Assembly: GCF_040807025.1 (NCBI RefSeq)
Contig: NC_090952.1
Span: forward strand, 26,347,068-26,411,067
Origin: Struthio camelus
Taxonomy: Eukaryota; Chordata; Aves; Struthioniformes; Struthionidae
Direction: 5' to 3'
DNA length: 64,000 nucleotides
This document shows positions 23,800 through 36,700 of this stretch, piece by piece. Numbering within the stretch: position 1 is the stretch's first letter; every line of letters begins with the position of its first letter. A program made the position numbers and the translations under genes. The notes under the pieces are model-generated. The model was not told the origin of the DNA and searched no databases. It was given only the letters and a program-made list of their open reading frames with translations.

Positions 23800-24520
23800 A
23801 CCTAATAAATTAAAGGACACAAAGTTAATGAATGTTTTCATTTGGACTCAGCTAGCTACAGATTAGTGAGGCTGACTTTACTGAAGAGCTCAGAATTAGG
23901 AAGGGTCCTGCAGGGACCTTTTCCTCTTCAGTAGAATCTTTCATTCACCTTTCCAAGGATTATCTTGCTCCGTGGCAAGAGTCCTTTTCCCAGCATATAG
24001 CCTGTGGGGTCTGCTTTCTGTCTGCAGCATAAATGTGATCATTCATTCTGTTTGTCTGATGGATAAAAATAACGGGCAACATGAATGACATGCAGACAGT
24101 CCTTCTCCTTAAAGAGCAAGGATTCATGTTATTTTGGAACAGTACTCCAGATCAGACCTTTACTAAGCATAAATGGTCCCAGTTCCTTTACATTCAAGCT
24201 ATGACGGTTTACGCCAGCTGAAGGCCTTCTTTTCTCCCCTTTTTATTCCATGTGGTGTGAGCTACTAACGGCTTGGGGCTATAAATAAAACTACAATCAA
24301 TTCACTTAAGAAAATAATTTAAAGTTAATGTCAAAGCACTCATATTATTTAGAATTATTTTCCCTTAGCCTTGCATAAACATTGAAGGATTGTGGCTGCT
24401 TTTAATGCACAAACTGATTTCTGTCTGAAGCTTCTGATTCTGGAAACAGATTAAGTAAAGACTGGCCTGTGTAGCTGGTATAAGCGAAGCTACATTCTGA
24501 CCAGCTTTGCATTCCTATTT
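23800..24520. promoter_or_regulatory. Candidate conserved non-coding block
   Basis: Low-repeat AT-rich sequence with several TAAT/ATTA, AACAAT-like and CAGCTG-like cores (for example around 23.81-23.88 and 24.28-24.43 kb). No coding frame. Supported only by composition. Confidence 0.2.
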
Positions 24521-26409
24521 TTCCATTACAAGATAATGTTTTTCCTATGAACTTTGGTTTTAATGCTCACTTGCCTTTTGATACTCTGAAATAATTTTCT
24601 TTTAAATGTTGAATCAGATTTTATTAAAAAACACAAACATTTTGAAAGCAAAAGAAAGGGAGAATCCGTATATGACCTCTGCAGTTTTTTGCACTTCTCA
24701 ATGTTAGCCTGCTTCTGTGTGAACAACAGGGGGAGCCAATGGAATACAGTGGGCTGAGCTCTCGCTCTCTGCAAAGGGCGCTCAGGACTCACATTTTGGC
24801 ATTGATGCCTAGAATTTCTTGTTTTGTGATCTGGCTGATAAAAGCTGAATTCCAAATAGATGTTTTTGGCCTTTCTCTCTCACGTCATATAAATGTGGCT
24901 AGTAAGACACTTGCATTTTTGACAAGCTTAACTTAGCTTCTGCTCTAAATAGAAATTATTTCTAATGTAACCTGTTGCGATGTTCCTAAGATGGAAGTTA
25001 CTGCAACAACCCTCCCCCCTCCCAATAACTCCACCAGGCTCCCACAAAACCAGTGGTGTTTGCAACATACAGAAGTGTATCGGCACCAAGAGCCTGCCCG
25101 AGCATCAGGTTGAGATAAGAATGTGGGGCAGCAGGAGGGGTGTCTCAGCCAGGAGGAAAATGTTTTGTGAATGAGTCACAAGGTAAGGATTTTACCATTC
25201 ATTACGAAAAACGTATTTTTTTTTCCAGTGGAACTGCTGCTCGCCTAAGTCGTCCTGTTCAAATCGCGATATGACATTCTCACTGTCTCAGTTTCCCTCA
25301 CCATTTAAAGTGGATATGATGTTCTTATTCAATTTCTGTCCTAAACTTTTAAGTCATTTTGCTGAGAGCTTTTAAAATAGCTGGTATCTTGCACCTACTT
25401 ATGGGCGCATTTCAGCAGCAGATGGATTATTTTATGTAAAAAATTGCAAAGGGCTTTGGGTAGAATCTGGCTTAAATTTGAAATGTATTTTACTCAGTTC
25501 TCCCTGTAAAAAGTCCTAATAACAAAATGAAAATAGTACATGTAATTTGCATGTATTTTTTTACAGAATGTATCATATGAGTCTGATATACTTCACTTTG
25601 CATTACTGTTTTTCTTAAGCGACAACAGACGAGCAATTTGCAGGAATGAACACCTCATCTGGGTTCTGCATTTATGAGAATCTTTTTTTGTCTGAGTAAG
25701 TAACCTTGAACGTCTTGGTTTTGGGATGGGTTGGAGGATGGGCAGAACACCACAGATCAGCTCGTAAGAATAGCCACTGTGATTAATTGCAATCTGCATT
25801 ATAAAACTAAACAGGGTTTTTCTTTTTAGACCTTTTTCATTTCCATGACCTGGCAGATTTTTTTTCCCTCCTAAACAACCATTTTTGGTGTAGCAGCTTC
25901 CCCCAGAGCTGTGCCAACTACAAAGTCCAGCTTTGTGGCTTGACTAAACCTGTGATTTAAATTGAGGGGGCTGAAAAGCTTAAGCCTCCAGAGATCTTGG
26001 TCTTTTCTTTTCTTTTTTTTTTTTTTAATGCATCTCAAGCAGAAATGCCTCATGCAGGAGAGTTCTCCACGTCATGTACAACTTGGGATCGAGGAGTCTG
26101 GCTCTGCACTGAGTAAGAGTGAGTGTAAGTCCGGGCTCTGGTTGTATTCATTCTTTCTATAAAGAAATATTGTAAAGAACTAACCATGATTGTCTCATTA
26201 ACTGATATTTATGCACCTAAACCAACATAAATCAATTCATCATTTAATACATTCCTCTATAAACTGTAAAACCAAAAGTATGTAAGTGGCATTGCATCAC
26301 TGGAGCATGCTGCTGCTGGGAGATATATGCCCTTTACGAGTGCTGGAGGCACCGGGCCTTTCCTGTCGCTTCTTGTCGAGCACTTGAGGCCTGCATCCTG
26401 TACAGTAGA

Positions 26410-27110
26410 CTGTAACACAGTCTCTAAATAGCATTATAGCGAAATGGCAATCCTGAAATGGAATATTTTTTAATTGTATTTTTAAAGCATTTTTATTATA
26501 AAAACCAAAAATATTATATTTTTAATTTAAAAACTTGTTGCATTCGCCAGTATTTGACAGCGAGTTACGTGATTACATCCTAGCCACCAGAAATCCTCAA
26601 GAGCTCACATCCAATACTGTCAGTAGTATTGCTTTGGTGATTAAATGGAGGATAGCATTTGAAGCAGGCCTTTAAAAGTAATAATGCTGATTATGAGATT
26701 GCAGGTTTCTGAAGTTCATCAGTTCTTCAATTTGTGTGTGAGCCCTTCAAGAAAGGGACCATATGTTTGTACAGAGACTCGTATTAGGAGACTGATGCAA
26801 GTGTATTTAGAGTTTCATAATATGGAATGGCTCTGAGCTAACCTCATTCAGCTGTTTCCTAAGCTCTGCACCAGTCTTAATGCCAAAATGCCTTCTACAT
26901 TACTTGCAAAAGCCAGAGTTAGGTTACGGCTTCCTCTAGAGACAATAGGCAGCCTGACCTGGTGGTGTGACCCAGAGAGCTCATGCAGAAGAATACTTTG
27001 TGGAAAGCAAGCATAAACATTTTGTAGGGAATTAGCTAAATGAATATTTGCAGCCTAATTTTTCTCACTGAAGTTTCTGCTGTAATTGTAGATTCTGGAA
27101 TCTAGGATTG
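26410..27110. promoter_or_regulatory. Candidate conserved non-coding block
   Basis: AT-rich with long TTTAAA/TTTTTAATT tracts near 26460-26540, followed by repeat-free sequence with TAAT and TGATTA cores. It is neither coding nor recognisably repetitive, so it is a plausible but unproven regulatory element. Confidence 0.2.
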
Positions 27111-28767
27111 AGTGTTAAGTGTCTGACATTTCAAAAGGTGCCTTTGAAGCTGAGATTGGTTGTATTTTAGAAAAAACTGGGGTATTTTATTCTCTCACTT
27201 TCAAATGGCTGGTTGTGCTTTCAGGACCCAGTTATCTCAGTGGATAACATGCTGGAACAGCAGTAGGATACAAGCTTTGAAAAGAAGTTACCTAGGAAGT
27301 CGCAGCTCTGATCTGTAGTAAAGTCCGATGCAGACAGTGTCAGATCATCATTATTTTCAATCTTACTCTAAATTTTTCCAGAAGAAAGTAAATTCTTCAG
27401 TTACCACCAGCTGGTGTTATTTTGACAAAGACCTTGAAATCTTGTGAGAATGTGCCTATGCTCTGTTTTACCAGCTGTATGCTTAGCTTTTCTTAGGGTT
27501 GGTAAGTGTTGACAAATAGAAACTTGTCTGTTGGTACATGCAGCTCGTTCCTGAAATCTTCCTTCTTCTTTGGAAGAACTAGTGTTTAAACTAGTAGTCA
27601 TTCTTTACTTAACTGCACATAGATTAAAACCCCAGCCAAATGAAAAGACCAGATGCTTGCGTCCCTTTTTTGACTATTGTCCCTAACACCACATTCTCCT
27701 ACCCCATCTCAATTTCACATTTCTTCCCAGATTAATTAGTCTGGGGGCTCCCTGAACTCCTTCCAGCAGTCTCCCTACAGTTTCATCAATCCTTTGCTGA
27801 CTAGTCCTGGGCACCCAGTAAACAAAATTCCCATTTCAGGTTGACTGCAGTGATTTTTTTTACTGTGCAGCTCTGGAATAACTTTGAATATTTTTCTAAA
27901 ACAAGTCCATTGCCTAGATAAAACCTTTGTCATTAACAATCATTTAAGAAATGATTGATTGGCTGGTCAAACAGCTATGCTTGAATGTTCTTTTCCAATT
28001 CACATCTCCTTCATAGAGGCTAGATCCAAAAAGCTCAGTCTAGTTTAATCCTGTTTTCAAATTGTGAATGTAAACACCGTCAGTCAAAGAGCTATCTCGT
28101 TAATGTGCTAAAGAGCAATCTCGGGAAACCCAGGAAATGTAGTTAAAATTTTCATACCAAATACTTTCCTATCATATGAAGTAGTGTCACCTTTCAATTC
28201 AGCTAAACAAACACTGAAAAATGTTTCCAAGTACGAAAGAACTGTTTTGGAGAAGGAGCACCTTCTCCAAAATGTCATCTTCTATATGCAGTAGAAAATG
28301 GCTTTCACATATTTGAAGATTTCAGTCTTTTTAAGCATAGAGTTAGAAGCAGCGCATATGAGCCCAAACCAGCATTACTGGAACTGAAGAAAAAGCAACG
28401 CATAAAGGAGAGCAGGCAGATAAAATCAGGGTTTACACCAGTGAGCTTACCCCCACCTCGATTTGGAGAACAGTCTGTCTGCGCTGGAGAAGACCCATTC
28501 ATAACTCTGCTGGGAGAAAAAGCTGCCGTTGCTGGGGTACATGTGGTTGAAAGGCCTCGGTCTCAACAAGAACGTATTCCCTGTGGCCGAAACGTTCAGG
28601 AAAGAATTTGAGGACCAGAACAAAGTTCATAGTATTGCCCCCCTCCAACGAACAAACCCTAAAGAAAAAAGCTAGAAGAGGCTCTGCATGGGCATGCTGC
28701 CTTGGGAAGCACAGCAAAGGGAAGAAATAGCAGAGTGGCAGTGTGTTTTTATGCATATATATAAATA

Positions 28768-28771
28768 CACA

Positions 28772-28831
<60 letters not shown>

Positions 28832-28840
28832 TATATACAC
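28768..28840 (+). repeat. (ACAT)n/(ATGT)n palindromic microsatellite
   Basis: About eight ACAT units (28768-28800) are followed by about seven ATGT units (28803-28830). Because the second half is the reverse complement of the first, the array is a nearly perfect 30-bp inverted repeat that can form a hairpin or cruciform. Long frames across it on both strands are artefacts. Confidence 0.92.
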
Positions 28841-29499
28841 ACACCTGTTTATGCCCCTCTCTCAATCATTGTACATGGGAAAAGAAAAGTGGCCTCCTTG
28901 CCTGCATCTGCCCAGCTGCAGCATAGTCAGGCTCAGGGCGCAGGGCTGGAGCCCTTGGTGCCCAGCGGGAGGTCCCTTGGTCCCTCGCCCATGGGACATT
29001 GCCATGCTCTCTGGTCCCCTGTTTGGGGTGTCAGTCATGCCCCGTGCTCACCACGTGCGGTCGCTCTCTTAAGAAAAAGATTTGAAATGGCTCCTTGGTT
29101 TCAAGTCTGCCTCCAACTTTCATGTCCCAGACCCCAGCTGCGTCTTATTTTTTCAGGAGGGTTTTCTTTTCCTTTGCTGGCATCTATTTCTTGGAGGTAC
29201 AAAACAAAGCGCCATTTAAACCTTTTCCAGTTGTTTTCCACCTTTCAAGAAGGTTTCCCATTCTGTTGTTTTACTTTCAAGCTTTGTGCCTCATTTCATC
29301 TGCCAGCCTTGGTGTGCGGCGTTCAGCGCGTGTTCAGTGATCAGGCTTCCTGCAGAAACTTGCTTTTACTCTGTGTCTTGTTCTACCCTTCACAGTGTGA
29401 CGCTAGCAAGAGCTTAATAGCATTTTGTCCAGACTTTTAAAGACACAGCCCCCAATACCTCACTCCGTTTCCCATGTTTCCAGAGACACGGCTGCTCTA

Positions 29500-30180
29500 A
29501 TTCATATTAGAAACCCTCAAATATTCCAGTGTGGGTGAGGAAATGAACTCAGAAATCGATTAAAAACATAAATTATGACTTATTAATCATAAATCCTCTA
29601 TTGGAGGTTAGTATTTGTTTGCTTGTAGAAAGCCGTTACCGCTTCCTTTTGGCTTTTTTTCCCAACACGAGAACAAAGTTGCTGCAAACTGTTAGTAGGC
29701 ATAAACATATTAGCACGGGTTAGGAGTGATGTTTTACTGTGCCTCTCTTGTTAAAATATCCTCCAAGTGCTGCTGGTTTCCTCTGTTTGCGAGATGACTG
29801 CTTTCACTGGCTATTTCTGTGAGTTCTCTTTCTGATTTGCTTTTCTAAAAAGAGTATAACTTCTTGAATTAGACAGAATTTCAGTGTATACGTTTGCCTT
29901 ATGGCTTTTACTAATCTTTTTAGGCTGATTTGCAACTAAAACATTAAGAAAATAGTTATGAAATGTACTTCCTAATGGAACCAAAACAGATTTCAGAGAG
30001 GAAATATTCAGTCACAGCCAACATTTTCGCATCATAAATGTGTTGTTTCTTATTTTCTCTATTCATTATTACATTTGCAATCAATTCATTATTGATAATT
30101 AATATTAATTTCATACACTTAATTGACAGTATTACCAAGGGGTGGCTAGATCAGCTTCCCAGTATTAAATAATTTTTACC
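29500..30180. promoter_or_regulatory. Candidate conserved non-coding block
   Basis: Very AT-rich, repeat-poor, with dense homeodomain-like cores (ATTAATCATAAAT near 29583, GATAATTAATATTAATTT near 30094). It resembles POU/homeobox-bound enhancers. No coding frame. Confidence 0.25.
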
Positions 30181-30729
30181 AATTTGTACTGCTCAGCTTG
30201 CTGCTTTGCTGATTTCCCAGTTGCTTCATCTCTTCTGCATCTGCAGGCAGACACTGGGGGAATCAGAGCGGTTCAAAATCAATAGATCAGCAGCGAGAGC
30301 AAGCAGGAATACACAAGTTTGCTGCATGGCCATGCGTCGCCGATGGAAGAGCTGTGAGGCTTGGTATATTTGATCATACTTTCACATGATACGTTTCACT
30401 ACTGGAACACCAGATGTTTGCACAAATATATTGCTCAGATACATTGCATAGATGTTAAAAACCGTTAAGAAAGTACAATTTTTGACTAATCATAAGCTTG
30501 TCTACCCAGCTCAACAACTCTTCATTTTCGGTACCATGCTGCATTCTCTTTATCACTTCGATTCATACAAGTATACTGATTTTCTGTGGGGATATATTGC
30601 ATTAATACTTTCATGCTCAAGTAGGATGGCAAAAATTAATGGCCAGTCTGCGCTTCTCCATGCCTCGGTGAAGAGCTGGGAGAGACTGAAGAAAAAAACA
30701 TTTGCAGCAAAAATATTTTTGTGCTAGGA

Positions 30730-33700
30730 CTTAGATCAAATGTTCTCTTATGAGCATGGGAAGGAGTGGTAGTTTTACCTGTTTTATATAAGCCATTTGG
30801 AAGAAAACTCCTCTTCTGAGATTTTATATTCTTTTTTAAAAAGTAATTAAATTCTTAAAGGCTGTTTTCCTCGAATGTCAAAGCAATTACTTCTCAAAGC
30901 ACATTTAATGATGATAAATTTCCTACTCTGATGGTGCCAGGACACAAAAACCTGCATTAAAACCACAAAAAATCAGAAGTGGCCAGTGTTGCCAAAAGCA
31001 GCTCTCAGAACGCTAAGTAGCTTAGCCAGAAAAGTTGCTGCCTGAAAAGAACACTATCTCGGTGCAACTTCTTGCTGCCCTTGAGCAGCGTCCCAGGTGT
31101 CACCTCAAGACTGGCTGAGGGGCAAAGGTGTGAAAGCCATGCACGGAGCTGCAGTCACCGGCGAGCCCCACGGAGGGACCTAGCCTCTGCTGGAAACGTC
31201 ATGGTATTTCAGGACAAGGGGTAAACAGCAAACGCAGTCCGAGAAATAACGCTGAATTCCTGAGATTGGCTCCAAACGGCTGTGAAGTCTTGGGGGACTT
31301 TCTTTTTAAAATATCTGGTCTCCATAAAGCGTTGGTGAGGTAAAGCATGGAAGATTTGCAATAGCCTATCTAAACCATGTGCCTTTTCTTATGTAACTAT
31401 GTAATTCTTTCTGTTCTGTTTTTCTACCTCTGCATGTCTCACTTAGTCCCTGCTAGATGCAGCATATCAGCTAAATAGAAACGCACGATTTAAAGTTAAG
31501 TGATATTAATCCTGCTTTTGTGCCTATGGTACATTTTTAATCCTTTGCAACATATAATATTTTATGCATATAGTTTTTTAATACCCTGTTATAAAACAAA
31601 GAAGCATGTTAGTGCTATAATAGATAATTAAATAAATACCAGACATCATTATATTTGATGTCTTGTTTTTACTTCTTTCATATACTTGTAATAACTGCCA
31701 TTTTAAATGACCTGTTATTTTCATTACCAATTATCAGATCCAAAGTGTTTTTAAAATGAAAAAATAGTGTAATTTCCTTGAGTAATTTGTTGGAGATAAT
31801 AGTAGAAAATAATGCATTTACTGATTTTACGTATTTTATTTTCACAGCTATTTTTAAACAAAATTTATTTCAAGGAAGTGCATTCTTTGAGTTGTCTGTG
31901 AGAGCACAACGTTTTTTGTTTGGCTGGGTTTTTTTAGCTTCCTGAATGTGTATCTTCAACATTTACAACTAAGAGAAAAGAGTATCACATTTATTCTTTT
32001 GACAGCAGAATTTGTGTGTAAATATATTGATTCACGGTGACAATTGAAAGTTTTATAGGCAGTAGGACAAGCCCTTTCAGGCTATTTTGATTCACAGTTC
32101 TTGGGAGCCTGACCCCTCCAGGGGAGCAGGACCTTGCTGGGTTGTGGTGAAAGGTGTTGTGATCACCAGTGAAAAGCTGACGAGATTCGTTCCTGTAACT
32201 TATTGTTTTTCGAGGTTTTTAATTTCTCAATGCACTCCACTTTCCTTGCAAGTTCATTGATAATGATGCGTTGTTCTTTAAAGAATTCACCAGTATCACT
32301 AATGCAAAGGTGGCTGTAAGCAAGAAGTCTGTTCAGCACTGTGCCCAGCAAATAGAAAGGTAAATTTTAGAGGGAATGATTCTTGTATTTCTGCGAGTTC
32401 ATTGTTTTGAATGTTATTGTTTTGATGCATATGACATAGTAACCATTTGTTCACTTATACTTCCATTAGTATTAATTTGAGTTAGTAAATTACAAGATTA
32501 GAATTAGCTGTAAACTGAATTGATTATGCACAACTGAAAACTTCCTTGCTAAGTCTTCAAAACTGTTTAATGAAATAGGAATTCTAGGTTTTAATTCAGC
32601 ATGATCTCGTCAGGAAAAAAATCTGAGACTGACATACTGTTCTTGTTCATTATTACTTTTTTAACTGCTTCCAACTGCTGTACATAATCTCAAGCTGCCA
32701 GAGGACGTTAAAGGACACCCCCTTCTCTCCCTCCCTCCCCAGTAAAGACAGCTCTTTGGTTAAAACTGAATACAATAGTTGTGAATTTTAGAATTCAGTC
32801 AGGGCTAGCTAGCTCATATTGTTGTTCAGGAAGCAATAACTGTAATTTTAATACTTGTGGTTTTTCTTCATCACCATTGAGAACATGCTTAGGGGAAAAC
32901 TAATTACATTATACTTCAACTGTGAAATGCTGGTGAAAAAAAAACCAGCTTTCTTATGTACATGTCCTAGTGCTGAGTATGGAAAAGTTCAAGTCTGAAG
33001 CAGAGGCTGAGACCAGTTCTGCATGTCCTCGTGCTACAGCAAGATGTGTGCAGAGAAACAATTGCTCAGAAGACAAGTTTCAGACCACCTGGTGGCTTAG
33101 TGATTTGGCAGTATTGTATTGAAAGAAACACTGGGAAAGAAGCAATCCAGCATAGGAAGGGACGAGCATGGAAAGCTGGCCTGATACTTTCTTATGTTTG
33201 GTCACAGCCACATGGTAAGTGCTTGACTGTGCTCTTCACTAATGGGTGTTTCTGAGTCTTTTTCAAGAATGCTGAAGCCAGAAGGCTGTACTGCATTAAA
33301 TGGGTCCTGCAGTTAAATGTGGATGCCGTTTTTACATGAATCTACTAACTCTGGAGAGTCAGAGCACAGACTTTGGTGGCTCTTGGCGTTTGTGTTAGTG
33401 TGCCACAATGCCACGAGAGTATCTAGAAGTAACAATGGGTCCAAAATGCCCCAGAGGCAATGTTACCGATGTAAATCAGGTATTGCCTCTGGCAGGAAAA
33501 TATAAAGGCAAGTTTCAACCGGTCCGAAGTCTGTAACAGACCTTGATGGTTTATTACGAAAACACTTCTTGGTATTATTTGGGATAGAATTTTAAAAAAT
33601 ATACAGGATATGCCAATTGTGAGTCATGGGGATCAGAAAGGAACATCTTCAGAAAAGAAGTTATTCTACAACCATTTATTACGATTTTCTTGCATCTTTA

Positions 33701-36700
33701 AAAAAAATTTCATGCTGACAACCCTTGAGAACAAGAATTAATGAAATGCTGGTTAGCGCTGCTGTGATTTGGTTCATATTGGCAGCTCTCTGAATAAAAA
33801 TACTGCTTTGACTTTTGCATGACCCATGAGCGTACCATTAAGGTTATTACCATTGTTTGTTCAGTACCACATTTGAGTTTATGTGAATGGAGAGTGACAG
33901 GGAGTAGGGTCATACCTTGCTGCTTCTCGAGAGATACTTTAGCAGAATGCTACTTCCTCTTAGGAAATAATCCCATTTTGGGCCTACCCTAAGGGTAACT
34001 CTTTGTAACTTGATTGGCCAATTTCTTTTCATTTGACCTTTCTAAAACTCCCTGTTTTGAAAACCCTCCTTGCTCTTTAGTCTGCTGCTCTTCTCCCAAG
34101 CTTCAGCATTCCTCCAGCTTCTCCCTCAGCACTCATCCTGCTTAGGTGCTGTTCATTTTATTCTCACATTGTTTATTTGATAGTGCTTTGTTTAATATTA
34201 ACTGACTCTCATTTTGACAGCACCTTTGTCAAGTGTCTGTTACCTTTCCAGGCACCAGAGATGACTGAGGAGTCCCTAGCTGCCCAAGGGCCCACTGTGC
34301 AGAAGCAGCTCTGTTATTTCTTGGTGTAGAGTCAGCTATGCAAAATACCAGGATCACCCAGGTAAAGCTAATGTTCATTGGCTTCTCTTCCCCGTGCTTT
34401 AGCCCTTGCCTTGCATTTGTTTTAAAATGCAGCTGGGCAGTGCTAGGGAACCCTGATTCATCAGAACAAATTAATTTTGTAGATAGCTTTGTATGCAAAA
34501 TGAGGATAATTCCGCAAATGGATGATGATGATGTTTGAAGCAGTAAGAGGAAATATGATAGATGTACATAAATTACATGGGTATTGGAGAAGCTGATCTT
34601 CTGTATTCACAGCCGGTTATATCGTAATACAGACTTTTGAAGAGCAAAGAGCTGTCCAGAGCAGCCATGGGACCCACACAGTTTGTAGCTTTCATTGATT
34701 TGGGGATTCTGCTGTAATATCCACTTCTATTTTTAAGTAGCCCTTCTAGTCTTTCTTTTGTTGAGAGAAACTTTGAAATGTAGAACCAGCTAACAGGACT
34801 GAAAGATTTGTTTCTCTCCATGGAGGCTTCTGGCTACTCCCTGGCCCTCAAGGCCTGTTAATTTGTGGGGTGCGTTGAACTGATGCCTGCTGGCATCCCA
34901 CTTTTCGGGGGACCTTTAAAACAACTGTGAGTGCCAGTTGGCCTGCCTCCAAGCTCCTTCTTGGCTGCTAGCTTGCTGCCTGCCCTTCCGTGGCTCCTTT
35001 GATCCTCCGTATGTTTATGCGTGCCTGTCTGTCTATTTATGATTTGATATCACTATCCGTTGTAGTTCAAAGAAACATCTTTCTCCATTACTCTCTCCTG
35101 CATTGCCCTTCACACTGGGGAGAAATTCCTGGTCATTAGCAACAGTATTCGTCTTCAAATTTCTCTTTAAATTTCTCCCTTGTGGTGCTAGAGGAAAATT
35201 GTCGGTGACTAAACAGCTGGGATGTTATGGCTGTTGCCTTTCGTGTCAGCGAGCGTTGCCTCACAGTCTCCCTGGGCTCCCTCGCCCATCCGTCCGTCTG
35301 TCCATCCCTCTGTCCGTCTGGTTGTATCCCCGTGTTGTGATGGGAAGTTCTGGCGTCTTTGCACCCCTTCTGGCAATGGGATCCCCTTTTGTGGCCGAGA
35401 CTGAGCTGTGCTACTGCAGAGCCAATAAATAATAATTGTATTTGACCAATTTTCAAGTAAAATTGCTTAGGAATAGTGAAGCGCCTAGTGCCCCAGCTCC
35501 TCTTTGGGTTACCAAAGCTCTACTTCTAGTAGAGGTTTTTCCGTGTGTTCATATGGCTGGATCAATGTAGGGGACTAATAACGCAGTCTAAGCCAGGGGG
35601 TGGAAGGTGTGTGTTGAGCCTGGCTGAAAGTTGTGTAAATTCTCAATGTTCATAGGCATAGTAATGTACCGTGGCCAGCTTACGACACACAGTGAAATTA
35701 AGATGCAATATATTTAGAATGGAGAAAAAGGAAAAAAAAAAAAGCAGAGTGTTTAATTGGCCTATAAAACTCACTGTTATGTGCAACAGCAAAATGGATA
35801 GCTTGCAATGGTTTGGACAGGATTAGAGGAATTTGTGGGAATAGAAGTGGTATCACCTGCAGCACTGCTCTGTATCAATAGTCTTTAAACAGGTTTTTTT
35901 GTTTGTTTGTTTTTTTACATTTTAGCTCAAAAACTCTGAGGAAGGAAACTGAAGGAGATTTCCAGCCTCCATTTAAGTTTCATCATTTCCACTGAGGCAT
36001 CTGCTGCTGCTGAGCACTGGAGATCCGCCGCTGAATGAGATGGGCCACTGGTATGTTCCGGCACGGCAATTTGTCCCTGAGTTGCACTACATGTGGTTCT
36101 GGCTTGTGGCGCTATCTGGTCCTTTCCAACTGTTGTCAAAGGAGTGAATTAATATTGCGCTGTTTTTGTTTTCTCATTACAAATTTTGCCTTCAGAATGG
36201 ATTCATGTTTTGCCATTTTCTGTTCTCGTTACAGTGTTTGTTATGAGAACGAGATATCATAATTTTAATGCCCAGTATAGCCTGTGAAAGACTATAAACA
36301 TTTAATAGACTCATAAACATAGACTTTAACCTTTTCAATATTCTGTATTTTCATTGGCTACCCACTGCACTGCATCCCTACAGGTTACTAAGGCTGTAAA
36401 CAGGAAGGATGGGGATGGCTAGTGAATCCAACAGCAGAAATTCCGAAAAGGTCAAAGTAGTGCAGTTTACTATTATCTTCCTTAGAATATATGAGGCGTT
36501 ACAATTCTGATACCACATTTTTGTGGCTTAGATTGGGGCAAGAAGAAGAAATGGCATGACATAAATCTGTTTTTAAGACAATCATTCTAATGGGGATGGA
36601 AACTAGTACCTACTTAACTCATTTTCTTTTAACTCTCTTATGGCCACACTAGGTTTCTGCTCTCTTCTCGATCCTTTTCACTGCTTTTCTTTTTACTGCC

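Noticed and set aside
28499-29440. Long frames of 113 and 250 codons around 28.5-29.4 kb
   Set aside because: They run through the ACAT/ATGT array (Tyr/Ile/His/Thr repeats) and have no splice or domain support.
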